Translations under genes and position numbers: made by a program | From: Poriferisphaera corsica | GTDB taxonomy: Bacteria; Planctomycetota; Phycisphaerae; Phycisphaerales; Phycisphaeraceae | Assembly (NCBI RefSeq): GCF_007747445.1 | Contig: NZ_CP036425.1 | Location: forward strand, 372,001 to 436,000 | Length of the DNA stretch: 64,000 nt | Direction of reading: 5' to 3' | Part shown: one piece after another, positions 29,991-37,682 of the stretch | How positions within the stretch are numbered: the first letter of the stretch is position 1 | Layout: every line of letters starts with the position of its first letter | Notes under the pieces: generated by a model | Databases searched by the model: none | What the model saw: only the letters and a program-made list of their open reading frames with translations | What the model was told of the DNA's origin: nothing

Positions 29991-30737
29991 ATGATGAGAG
30001 ATGGTAAAACAATTCAATTATTTGTTAGTGCTTTACTAGTCACGTTGTGGACAACTCAAGCGTATGCGGGTATTGGTAGTTTCGATGATATTAGTTTTTG
30101 GGTTGGTGAGGGTGCTAATGAAGCAGCTTTAGTGATTGAGTGGGGAGACGATAAGGGAAAAGGAATGGTCTGGGGATATCGATGGGACGGTGAGCAAACA
30201 GGGGAGGACATGGTGGAAGCGATAGCTGCTGCGGACCCATCTTTGTACTACATGAGTAAGCGTGGAACGCAGTATGGATCGAATCTAGCTGGATTTGGCT
30301 ACGATATTGATCAAGATGGAGAATTGGGTGTTATTGGTCGAGTTGGTTTGGATTTTGCGGGTCTCGTGAGTAAGCCGGACGAAAGTGGTTTTATTGATGT
30401 TGTTGATGCGTATACAGATTCGGATATGTGGGAGGCATTAGATGCAGACGATCATCATGCATCAGGTTGGTACACAGGCTATTGGTCGTACTGGACTTCG
30501 TATGAGACGAATCCATTTGATGGAGGTGAATGGAATTATTCACCATTAGGGATGAGTTCCTTGGAGTTGGAGAATGGTGGCTGGCAGGGTTGGAGCTACA
30601 GTAATTTCTCAGAGGTCGGTTCGGGGCAAGCTCCTTCAGATGTGATTTCGGCTCCTGTGTTAGCGGTTCCTGAGCCTGCTTCGATTTCACTGTTAGGTTT
30701 GGGTTGCGTACTTGTTTTATGCCGGCGCAATAAATAG
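29991..30737 (+). CDS. PEP-CTERM surface protein, cobalamin-riboswitch cluster
   Basis: 248 residues. Signal peptide ends at AYA-GIG (residue ~26). The mature part begins IGSFDDISFWVGEGANEAALVIEWGD and continues with KGMVWGYRWDGEQTGEDMVE; this wording is shared, as far as I recall, with uncharacterised surface proteins of other phyla. It ends in VPEPASISLLGLGCVLVLC-RRNK, a PEP-CTERM tail. ATG 29991 and 29994 are both usable behind AAAGGA. Located 82 bp after the first gene. Role in B12 handling is inferred from the riboswitch only. Confidence 0.83.
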   Translation: MMRDGKTIQLFVSALLVTLWTTQAYAGIGSFDDISFWVGEGANEAALVIEWGDDKGKGMVWGYRWDGEQTGEDMVEAIAAADPSLYYMSKRGTQYGSNLAGFGYDIDQDGELGVIGRVGLDFAGLVSKPDESGFIDVVDAYTDSDMWEALDADDHHASGWYTGYWSYWTSYETNPFDGGEWNYSPLGMSSLELENGGWQGWSYSNFSEVGSGQAPSDVISAPVLAVPEPASISLLGLGCVLVLCRRNK

Positions 30738-30750
30738 AACATTCCTTTTT

Positions 30751-30786
30751 CCCGTCCGTTGTCTGTGAAAACAGATGACGGGCTTT
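30751..30786 (+). terminator. Intergenic hairpin with conserved C/T leader, copy 2
   Basis: CCCGTC (30751-30756) and TCTGT (30762-30766) pair with ACAGA-TGACGGG (30771-30782) around a GAAA loop with a small bulge, then CTTT. Preceded by ACATTCCTTTTT, a close match to the leader of copies 1 and 4. Confidence 0.55.
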
Positions 30787-30819
30787 ATTTAGCAATAGCA
30801 AGTTAGATCGGATTATTGT

Positions 30820-31638
30820 ATGTACGTAAGCGAAAGAAAACGAAAAACCAGTGGGTTCACGTTGATTGAGTTGCTTGTAACTATCAGTATTATTTCGATT
30901 TTGATCGGTATTTTATTGCCTGCACTGTCTGCTGCACGTATTGCGGCCAGAGCGTCACTGTGCTTGTCCAATATTAGACAGCTTTCGATTGCAACATTGA
31001 ATTACACGAGTGCCAATGATGATTACATGCCACATTATCTACATCGCGAAACAATGGATACAACCAAATATTGGTTTGGTGAAGAGAATCAACGATACGT
31101 TGGGCCCGGATCTACTATGCGAAAGTTAGACCTTGCAGATGCTATTCTGGCAAGCTTTCTATCTGGTGCGATGGATGAAAGGATAGTGTGTCCAGATTTT
31201 CCGTACGATGCCGATGGTTATTTTGAGAAGTTTGATAAACAGGCCGCTAGTTATGGCATGAATGCATATGTTACAGGTGTTCAGTACACGCCGATAAGTT
31301 TGTGTAAGAAATTCAATTTGCCGATCACGCCATATTTTAGAATTACACAGTTTTTTCGTACGAGTGAAATTGTGATGTTTGCTGATGGGGTTCATTTAGA
31401 TGGTTTAGGTGACAAGCAGTTCAATGATGCGATATATCTAAAGGTGGAGAATCAATTCGGTGGGTTTGCACACTTTCGGCATCATGGGAAAACGAATGTG
31501 TCTTATCTTGATGGGCATGCGAGGGCAGAGGGGTTTGAGACGATTGAGCGGATGTATGAGGATATTGGCGGGGATGGTGCGGGGAATCTGACACATGGTG
31601 ATTATGGAATGGATACGCCATATGGCAGTTTGGAATGA
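30820..31638 (+). CDS. Pseudopilin with DGH motif, cobalamin-riboswitch cluster
   Basis: 272 residues. [20 protein letters not shown] after a short basic leader is a class III prepilin signal (cut after Gly12, Glu17 conserved). CSNIRQL-type segment [17 protein letters not shown] and the C-terminal [19 protein letters not shown] (H-X9-DG) place it in the planctomycete pseudopilin family. Last gene of the first riboswitch-led run. A role as a tip or carrier for the surface proteins encoded beside it is conceivable but untested. No obvious ribosome-binding site precedes the ATG. Confidence 0.85.
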   Translation: MYVSERKRKTSGFTLIELLVTISIISILIGILLPALSAARIAARASLCLSNIRQLSIATLNYTSANDDYMPHYLHRETMDTTKYWFGEENQRYVGPGSTMRKLDLADAILASFLSGAMDERIVCPDFPYDADGYFEKFDKQAASYGMNAYVTGVQYTPISLCKKFNLPITPYFRITQFFRTSEIVMFADGVHLDGLGDKQFNDAIYLKVENQFGGFAHFRHHGKTNVSYLDGHARAEGFETIERMYEDIGGDGAGNLTHGDYGMDTPYGSLE

Positions 31639-31819
31639 TTGTTGATTTAGGTGTGAAATGGGGTGGCTTAGCTAGAGTGAGGTGTGTTGGGAGTCACAGT
31701 TGGGTGGAATTTGGGTTGTGATGGAGATACCGAATTGCATTGGGGAGCAGATCGGGTTACGTTGTATGGACTATCAGGTAAAGCAGCAAAGAATATTGAT
31801 TTGCTTTATGAAAATAGGG

Positions 31820-32025
31820 AAGTGAGGTGATTTGACCGTTACGGATTATGAAATTCGTGATGTGTTGAAGAATCCTCCGCGGACGCGCCGCCGTGATGAG
31901 CTGGCCAGATGAGATCTGGCTGATCATAAATCGCGTTAGTCACTGACTGATCTGCAACGGATTAGTTGGGAAGGCAAGCGATTATATGAAAGCTCTAAGC
32001 CGGAAGACCTGCCTGAGAGTGCTAT
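31820..32025 (+). ncRNA. Cobalamin riboswitch aptamer 2
   Basis: GGTGATTTG near the start, AATCC then GCGGACGCGCCGCCGTGA (31879-31896), a TCACTGACTGATCTGC stretch shared with copy 1, GGGAAGG (31968-31974) and the B12 box AGCCGGAAGACCTGCC (31998-32013). The stretches from GCGGACGC to ATGAGCTGG and from GCTCTAAGCC to CTGCC are identical in the two copies, while peripheral stems differ. It precedes the second run of PEP-CTERM genes. Confidence 0.92.
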
Positions 32026-32140
32026 GAGTTGTCCTCGCGTATTGGGACACCGCACGGAAATCTGCTATTACCTCCTTGCATCAGATTTATGTTCGGTTAT
32101 TTGCCTATACGAGGACTGAAGTTTTTTTACTTCGGAGGTC

Positions 32141-32167
32141 GTTCCGCGCGTAACGGGACAGGGAGAG
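32141..32167 (+). promoter_or_regulatory. Riboswitch 2 expression-platform hairpin abutting the ribosome-binding site
   Basis: GTTCCG (32141-32146) pairs with CGGGAC (32154-32159) around CGCGTAA. GCGCGT (32146-32151) exactly complements ACGCGC in aptamer loop L5 (31883-31888). The 3' arm touches AGGGAGAG (32160-32167), the ribosome-binding site of the next gene, so ligand-stabilised kissing could block translation. Confidence 0.72.
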
Positions 32168-32172
32168 TTTAG

Positions 32173-33267
32173 ATGCATAAGGCAGTTTTTCGTTTTTTAG
32201 GTCGTTCCGCTTTGGTTGCAACCATGATGATGGCAGGCCACGCCAATGTACAAGCAGGTTTGGCTGAGGGTTTAGAACTCACTTCGACGGGTTTCGGTGC
32301 TATTGGTCAATTCTCAGTAGGTGATGGCAAGATTCATGGTTGGGGAGCCTATAAAGATGAGAGTGGTCAAAATCACAAATCCTATCTGGCATATGATTTA
32401 ACGACTGGTGAAAAAACCATTTTTGGTGCTCCACCTAACGGTGTTAATTCGAATGGTTTTGGCGATCCGTTTGGTGTTTACGATTCGGTTAATAATCGTT
32501 TTCATTTCGCTGCTTATTCGGATGGATCACGTAGTGATGTTTATACATATGATGTCAGCTCGAGTGCATGGGTTACGCCGGGTAAAAATGGCGTTCAGAT
32601 GATCAATGCTTATGGAGCTGATGTTAGTAACGGCCAGTTGTATGTATCTGGATTGGCCGAGCCATGGAATGGTGGTACGGGGCAAGATAATTACATTTTT
32701 GCATTTGATCACAATGCGGGTGTTACTGATGTGGCGCGTCACGATACGCTTATCAAAACAGCGGGTAATTCAGCCTATGTAGCTGTCGCGTCGAATGGTG
32801 ATGTTTACTATGCAACTTATGATTTCAGTAATAGTAAGTTGTATAAGTGGACCGCTGATCAGGTTGCTTCGGTTACCAATGATCTTTACGCGGGTGAAGC
32901 AGATACTTATTTAGATGTTGAAGATGGTGAGATGCTGCTTTCGCTCCCAGGTGGTGGTAATGGTATTGCAGTTGATGATGCGGGGCATGTATTTTTCACG
33001 GCGAACTCATTCACTTCAGGCAGTGTTCTTGGCATGCTCGATGCTTCTGATCCTAAGGGGTATCGTGAGATCTATACAAAGACACCTGACGAAGGTTTTG
33101 CTTGGTTTGGCCCAATGGCTATTGAGGGCGATTTCCTCGCAGGTGATCCACTGATTGCTTCAAGTGTCGCGACTGGTGGTTTCTCGATGATTACTATGGT
33201 TCCAGAACCTACAAGCTTAGCGCTGCTTGGCTTGGGTGGTGTGATGTTGTTGTGTCGCCGCAAATAA
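32173..33267 (+). CDS. PEP-CTERM beta-propeller-like surface protein, candidate cobalamin binder
   Basis: 364 residues. Signal peptide ends near ANVQA-GLA (residue 28). The body shows blade-like repeats roughly every 50 residues: YLAYDLTTGE (71-80), VYTYDVSSSA (123-132), IFAFDHNAG (175-183), LYKWTADQ (223-230), each a beta-strand followed by a D-x-x-T/S/A turn, consistent with a beta-propeller. The tail VPEPTSLALLGLGGVMLLC-RRK is a PEP-CTERM signal. First gene behind riboswitch 2 with AGGGAGAG seven bases upstream. The layout recalls BtuG, the surface beta-propeller that captures B12 in Bacteroides, but homology cannot be proven by eye. Confidence 0.82.
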   Translation: MHKAVFRFLGRSALVATMMMAGHANVQAGLAEGLELTSTGFGAIGQFSVGDGKIHGWGAYKDESGQNHKSYLAYDLTTGEKTIFGAPPNGVNSNGFGDPFGVYDSVNNRFHFAAYSDGSRSDVYTYDVSSSAWVTPGKNGVQMINAYGADVSNGQLYVSGLAEPWNGGTGQDNYIFAFDHNAGVTDVARHDTLIKTAGNSAYVAVASNGDVYYATYDFSNSKLYKWTADQVASVTNDLYAGEADTYLDVEDGEMLLSLPGGGNGIAVDDAGHVFFTANSFTSGSVLGMLDASDPKGYREIYTKTPDEGFAWFGPMAIEGDFLAGDPLIASSVATGGFSMITMVPEPTSLALLGLGGVMLLCRRK

Positions 33268-33280
33268 AATCCCCTTTTTT

Positions 33281-33314
33281 ATCTGCTGTTTGTTACCACG
33301 GACAGTAGATTTTT
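33281..33314 (+). terminator. Intergenic hairpin with C/T leader, copy 3
   Basis: ATCTGCTGT (33281-33289) pairs with ACAGTAGAT (33302-33310) with one G-U, then TTTT. Preceded by AAATCCCCTTTTTT, related to the leader of the other copies. Confidence 0.6.
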
Positions 33315-33337
33315 AGCGTTTTTACAGGAGAAAAACG

Positions 33338-34339
33338 ATGAAAATGCAAACGGCTTACTTGTTGGCTGCGGGGCTTTCGATGATCACCGCTTCATCTGTA
33401 TATGCAGGCCCTTATTCGCCAGGCAAGGGTGGTGCAGGCGAAGCAGGTTATATTGATGCGGGTATTCCGGGATTTGTGGGTGATGCTGGCGATGGTGTTC
33501 AGGCGACTGATAGTAATGGTAATTTCGTCAACCCAATTTTTAAGAGTTGGGCGACGGGTGTGCAACTATATAAGCCTTCGGATGAAGTGGGTACTTATGG
33601 CATGAATGGAATCGGAAGTCAGTTTGCTGATCCTTCACTTGCGACAGGTGCAGTTACCGGGAAGAACATGCATACGGTGTCGCTTGGTGACATGGATGCT
33701 GATGAGATTGCAAATCATCTAACGAATCCAACTGCAAATCCTGCAGGCACGCTTGTGTTGACCTTCGACAAGGCAATTACAAATGGTGAGGGCGCGGACT
33801 TTGCTGCTTTCGAGAATGGTTTTGTATCAAACTATAACGCTAGTGGTGGAGCAACGGCAGGTTTAATGTTTGCCGAGCTGGGTTTTGTCGAGGTTTCAAC
33901 GAATGGTATTGATTTTGCACAGTTCCCAAGCACATATCTGAACTATGAAAATGGTGACGGTTTGCCAAGCAACTATGCGTACCTTTCGCAGGACGTGAGC
34001 AATGTACACAATTTAGTTGGCAAGCATTCGAACGCGTATGGCGAGAGTTGGGGGACGCCGTTTGATTTGAGTGATCTTGAAAATCATGAACTTGTGTTGT
34101 CGGGTGTGGTTGATCTTGATGAGATTAATTATGTCAAAATTGTAGATATCGCTGGCAACGGCACTTTTCAGGATAGCGAAGGACGTGCTATTTATGACGC
34201 TTGGGTTACGTGGGGATCTGGCGGTTTGGATTTTGAAGCGTTGGGTGTCATTAACCAGGTGCCGGAACCCGGGGCCGCAACGATGTTGTTGGCATTGGGT
34301 TTGTTGGGATGTTTTTCAAACAGATCAAAGCGTGCATAA
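33338..34339 (+). CDS. PEP-CTERM surface protein of cobalamin cluster
   Basis: 333 residues, signal peptide to VYA-GPY (residue ~24). The central block runs VSLGDMDADEIANHL, GTLVLTFDKAITNGEGADFA, AFENGF, FAELGFVEVSTNGIDFAQFP, a pattern I associate with a widespread family of uncharacterised cell-surface proteins having a predicted beta-sandwich. YVKIVDIAGNGTFQDSEGRAI suggests a metal- or ligand-binding acidic loop. PEP-CTERM tail VPEPGAATMLLALGLLGCF-SNRSKRA. AGGAG lies seven bases before the ATG. Second gene after riboswitch 2. Confidence 0.85.
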   Translation: MKMQTAYLLAAGLSMITASSVYAGPYSPGKGGAGEAGYIDAGIPGFVGDAGDGVQATDSNGNFVNPIFKSWATGVQLYKPSDEVGTYGMNGIGSQFADPSLATGAVTGKNMHTVSLGDMDADEIANHLTNPTANPAGTLVLTFDKAITNGEGADFAAFENGFVSNYNASGGATAGLMFAELGFVEVSTNGIDFAQFPSTYLNYENGDGLPSNYAYLSQDVSNVHNLVGKHSNAYGESWGTPFDLSDLENHELVLSGVVDLDEINYVKIVDIAGNGTFQDSEGRAIYDAWVTWGSGGLDFEALGVINQVPEPGAATMLLALGLLGCFSNRSKRA

Positions 34340-34412
34340 ATAAGTAAAACTTCTTCGTGCAGCTTGAGAAGAGTTGGTACAAGCAAATTCATAAAAATGA
34401 GAGGGAAAATTG

Positions 34413-35192
34413 ATGAAGATCGCAATTGTTACAGCAACGATAATGATAACAACCGGAACGGTGGCGAATGCCAATACCGTTGTTGATTTTGATGGTTTGG
34501 CGTTGGCTAATAATGAGAGTTATTACAACGGTAGTGACGAAGCGGGCAGCTTTCAATCTGGCCCTGTAACGTTCTTTAATAATTACAACAGCGCATACGG
34601 TTCATGGGATGGCTTCGCGTACTCCAATATGAGTGATACGACGACTGCTGATTTTAGCAATCAGTACAGTGCGATTACGGGTCATGGGGCAGGTGCTGGT
34701 GATGATATTTATGCGGTTGCATATTACTCAACATATGCGTCAATGAAGCCAACTTTTAGCTTAGATGAAGCGACTACCGTATCGGGTCTGCAGATTACTA
34801 ATGCAACATATACGGCGTTATCGATGAAGAACGGTGATTCTTTTGCTAAAAAATTTGGTGGGGCTACAGGTAATGACGCAGATTGGTTGAAGGTTACTTT
34901 TACAGGCATTCTTTCAGGGCAATCTGTCGGTGACATCGATTTTTATCTAGCGGATTACCGCTTTGATAATCAATTGGATGATTATATCGTCGATAGTTGG
35001 GAGTGGGTTGACCTTTCTGCATTGGGTTTGGTAGACAAAATCGAAATCACGATGACATCTTCAGATGTTGGATCATTTGGTATCAATACGCCAACGTACT
35101 TTGCAATTGATAACGTTACGCTCGTGCCAGAGCCCGCGGGTGGGGTATTGCTTGGCATTTCTGGTCTGGCATTATTACGACGTCGTGAATAA
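34413..35192 (+). CDS. PEP-CTERM protein with DUF4465-like body, cobalamin cluster
   Basis: 259 residues from ATG 34413 (TTG 34410 is an alternative); GAGAGGGAAA precedes it. Signal peptide to ANA-NTV. The mature part has the DUF4465 pattern: VDFDGLALANNESYYNGSD, FNNYNSAYGSWDGFAYSNM, GLQITNATYTALSMKNGDSF, DWLKVTFTG, VGDIDFYLADYR, DYIVDSWEWVDLSALG. DUF4465 proteins occur in Bacteroidetes B12-transport loci, where to my recollection they bind cobalamin at the surface (BtuH-type). It ends in VPEPAGGVLLGISGLALL-RRRE, a PEP-CTERM tail. Confidence 0.83.
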   Translation: MKIAIVTATIMITTGTVANANTVVDFDGLALANNESYYNGSDEAGSFQSGPVTFFNNYNSAYGSWDGFAYSNMSDTTTADFSNQYSAITGHGAGAGDDIYAVAYYSTYASMKPTFSLDEATTVSGLQITNATYTALSMKNGDSFAKKFGGATGNDADWLKVTFTGILSGQSVGDIDFYLADYRFDNQLDDYIVDSWEWVDLSALGLVDKIEITMTSSDVGSFGINTPTYFAIDNVTLVPEPAGGVLLGISGLALLRRRE

Positions 35193-35211
35193 TAGAACAT
35201 CCCCTTTTCCC

Positions 35212-35245
35212 GCTCGTTATCGATGGAAATCGTTAACGAGCTTTT
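35212..35245 (+). terminator. Intergenic hairpin with conserved C/T leader, copy 4
   Basis: GCTCGTTATCGAT (35212-35224) pairs with ATCGTTAACGAGC (35229-35241) with one mismatch around GGAA, then TTTT. Preceded by ACATCCCCTTTTCCC, identical to the leader of copy 1 although the stem sequences differ. Confidence 0.65.
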
Positions 35246-35269
35246 GCCGAAACCTTGAGATAGTAGTTA

Positions 35270-36100
35270 ATGCGAAAAGAAGCTCAACAAATAGGGTTTA
35301 CTTTGATTGAATTGCTGGTGGTTATCAGCATCATCGCTCTGCTTATTGGCATTTTGTTACCTGCATTAAGTTCAGCTAGGCGTACAGCGCTGACGATTGT
35401 TTGTAGTTCGAATATCAGACAGCTGGCGATTGCAAATACGAGTTACTCAGTCGACAACAAAGATTTCTATGTCCGTGCAGCCAATGTTGAGGATCCTTTT
35501 GTCTGGACAAACAAGGAGCGTTGGCATGGTAAACGCGATACCAATAATACCAGTGAGCCATTTGACTATAAACGCGGCGACTTAACGCCGTATTATGGCG
35601 AGACCGCTGAGGTGAAGGAATGCCCGCAGTTTATTAAAGAAGAGAACTATCAACCGGGCTTTGAGAATAGTTGTGGTGGTTACGGCTACAACCAGCAATA
35701 TATCGGCGGGCGTAATGATCTGCACGGAATTGGCACGTTTGCTGCTAGCCAGAGTGCTCGTTCGGCTGATGTTAGAAACCCAGCGCAAACCGTTATGTTT
35801 ACTGATGCTGGATACGTGATTGACGATAACAAGGATCTGTTTTCGGAATATTCATTCTGTGAACCACCGTTTTGGCAACTAAATCCTGGTCCGCCTAGCA
35901 CGATGCGCCCAAATCCGACAATAAATTTTAGGCATAGTGGTACGACAAATGTTGCATGGGTAGATGGGCATGTTGATCGGCAACAGATTGAATTTAGCGT
36001 TAGCTATCAAACACATAGTGTTGTTACTGGTGACGAAGCTTTGGAGCTGGGATTTGGCTGGTTTGGCCCTCAATCGAATGAACTGTTTGACTTGAACTAA
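35270..36100 (+). CDS. Pseudopilin with DGH motif, cobalamin cluster
   Basis: 276 residues. [20 protein letters not shown] (cut after Gly9, Glu14) is the prepilin signal and transmembrane helix. [19 protein letters not shown] and the C-terminal [18 protein letters not shown] (H-X9-DG) define the planctomycete pseudopilin family. It closes the run of PEP-CTERM genes behind riboswitch 2, mirroring the position of the pseudopilin in the first run. Function unknown. Confidence 0.87.
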   Translation: MRKEAQQIGFTLIELLVVISIIALLIGILLPALSSARRTALTIVCSSNIRQLAIANTSYSVDNKDFYVRAANVEDPFVWTNKERWHGKRDTNNTSEPFDYKRGDLTPYYGETAEVKECPQFIKEENYQPGFENSCGGYGYNQQYIGGRNDLHGIGTFAASQSARSADVRNPAQTVMFTDAGYVIDDNKDLFSEYSFCEPPFWQLNPGPPSTMRPNPTINFRHSGTTNVAWVDGHVDRQQIEFSVSYQTHSVVTGDEALELGFGWFGPQSNELFDLN

Positions 36101-36131
36101 TCGACAGTTAGGTGATTCTGAATTAACTGTT

Positions 36132-36371
36132 ATGAATATCGATCGTTGTCTATGTTATAAACGTTTGTTTGCAGACTTGTCTGAAAAGATGAACAGGCGA
36201 GGGCTGTCGCTTGAGCAAGTCATGCAGGAAACAAGTGTTGGGTCAGGTTGTGGGTTATGCGTGCCGTATTTATACGAGATGCGTCGAACGGGGCAGGTGG
36301 CATTTGATCGGATTATTTCGGAGGATGAAGTTGTACAATGTACTTCATCATGCGATGGTTGTGATAAGTGA
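36132..36371 (+). CDS. BFD-like [2Fe-2S]-binding protein
   Basis: 79 residues. Cys7-x-Cys-type start (RCLCYKRLF) and a second pair in VGSGCGLCVPYL match the C-x-C and C-x2-C arrangement of bacterioferritin-associated-ferredoxin domains, which carry a [2Fe-2S] cluster. Three more Cys near the end (CTSSCDGC) are unusual. Only 31 bp after the pseudopilin, so probably the last gene of the riboswitch-2 operon. It could supply electrons for reducing the corrinoid cobalt or sense iron/redox state; this is inference. Confidence 0.75.
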   Translation: MNIDRCLCYKRLFADLSEKMNRRGLSLEQVMQETSVGSGCGLCVPYLYEMRRTGQVAFDRIISEDEVVQCTSSCDGCDK

Positions 36372-36399
36372 ATTGAGTGTTTGATTTAAATCCTAAAAA

Positions 36400-36430
36400 G
36401 AAAACACCCGCATAAAATGCAGGTGTTTTC
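36400..36430. terminator. Bidirectional terminator closing the cobalamin cluster
   Basis: GAAAACACC (36400-36408) pairs with GGTGTTTTC (36422-36430), with inner GCAT/ATGC pairs, between the convergent BFD-like and protease-like genes. The A/T-rich stem ends give U tracts both ways. Confidence 0.8.
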
Positions 36431-36452
36431 CGTAGGAGGAGAAAGATCAAAT

Positions 36453-37364
36453 TTAAGCCCGACGGCGTTGCCGTGTCGTAAGCAAAGGTACGAGAGTAGC
36501 AGCAAGTAATGCGATGCTGCCCGGCTCCGGGATAATGTTGTAGATCTGATCTCTGTAAACTGAAAGATCAGACCAAGCCGTCAGGTTGTTGTGGACAGCA
36601 GTATTATTCGGCTGCCCTTCTTCACCTAGTATAAAGTGAGCGAGCCCAGCTAGCACCCATTCATCGTCATTATTTTTGACAAAAATGGACGAGCCAGAAT
36701 CTTTGTTCGCTGCCTGTCCTGAGGGTTCAAGCACGCTGAACTGTGTGAAAAACAAATGTTGCAAATTCAACGGTACATCAGAGAGAGTCGGCGAATTGGT
36801 AACCTCAGTAGGTGACCACTTCTTTGCACGTTCTGTGGTGCTAACGTTGAATCCGTTTTCAATCACGCTACCAAATGCTAAATCTGGTGTTGCGCTATTC
36901 TGCGTATAGCCTGTGCCAATAAAGATACCGTCGGTACCTGAAGTCGGCGTCGTGTCTGCAATTTCTAATACCGGTAACGAGGCAATCGGATCAGTGACTG
37001 GGATATTCAGTTTGAATATATACAGATCCGTTAGCGTGCCATCAGGGTTAAGTAACTGCTGGCCGGTACCACCAAGAGCGTTGTACTGTGAACCGCCAAG
37101 CATGATTGAGCCTTTTCCGCCCACATGATTTGCAGTTAATGCCCAGCCATTGCCTAGATACACGCCAGTCGCATTATCAGAACTCATGGTTCCCATACGA
37201 CCAACATGAGCCCATCCCGGATCGTCAGCCGGTGCGGTTTCATTTAACGGTGCACTATCTCCAAATCCCCCTGAAATAATCACTGCAGATGCAGTGTAAG
37301 GTGCTGCCGCTACAAACGTAAGAACAGCTGCTAGGGATAGTTTTTTTACAAAATATTGAGTCAT
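36453..37364 (-). CDS. PEP-CTERM trypsin-like serine protease homologue
   Basis: 303 residues from ATG 37364, which follows a strong AAGGAGAGG site; an upstream Met at 37424 lacks one. Signal peptide to ASA-VII. A chymotrypsin-fold triad can be read: His80 in WALTANHV, Asp113 in LTDLYIFKL and Ser223 in KDSGSSIFV (usual GDSGS). The Gly before Asp is replaced by Lys. The tail IPEPGSIALLAATLVPLLT-TRQRRRA is a PEP-CTERM signal, so the enzyme would be retained at the surface. Transcribed toward the cobalamin cluster. Confidence 0.8.
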   Translation of the reverse strand: MTQYFVKKLSLAAVLTFVAAAPYTASAVIISGGFGDSAPLNETAPADDPGWAHVGRMGTMSSDNATGVYLGNGWALTANHVGGKGSIMLGGSQYNALGGTGQQLLNPDGTLTDLYIFKLNIPVTDPIASLPVLEIADTTPTSGTDGIFIGTGYTQNSATPDLAFGSVIENGFNVSTTERAKKWSPTEVTNSPTLSDVPLNLQHLFFTQFSVLEPSGQAANKDSGSSIFVKNNDDEWVLAGLAHFILGEEGQPNNTAVHNNLTAWSDLSVYRDQIYNIIPEPGSIALLAATLVPLLTTRQRRRA

Positions 37365-37682
37365 CGCCTCTCCTTCTACTCCTCGTGTCGAGCGTGAAAT
37401 GCTGCTATCTCGACAGATCTGCACGCTTAATATACCAGATTAATCGACTCGATCCGAGTACTATTTCAAAAATATAATACGGATCAGTGTTAGCGTGTTT
37501 TATCGGGTCATGTCTGTGTTTGTAGTTCGTTAATTGCACGTGAGGAATCATCAAAAAACACTAACAGCAGTGTATTGCCTCTGATAAACTGTTGTCTCGA
37601 AAATATTCGCAGGCTACCTCGAATTGATCTATGTAGGCATTGAATATTTCATTCACATCACAAACGGGACAAGGTTGATTTA
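37365..37682. other. Divergent intergenic region
   Basis: 318 bp between the divergent protease-like and GH42 genes. I see promoter-like AT-rich sequence but no defined operator, RNA or coding frame. Confidence 0.35.

Larger units (their letters stand above)
31639..32172. other. Intergenic region holding riboswitch 2
   Basis: 534 bp without a gene. The first ~180 bp show nothing specific and should contain a promoter, since a complete riboswitch follows. The remainder is aptamer 2 and its platform. A T-rich hairpin, GAAGT-T7-ACTTC around 32118-32133, lies between the two. Confidence 0.5.

Noticed and set aside
28715-32025. The two near-identical leader segments as a mobile repeat or IS
   Set aside because: Their identity is confined to conserved cobalamin-riboswitch elements including the B12 box; there is no transposase or target duplication.
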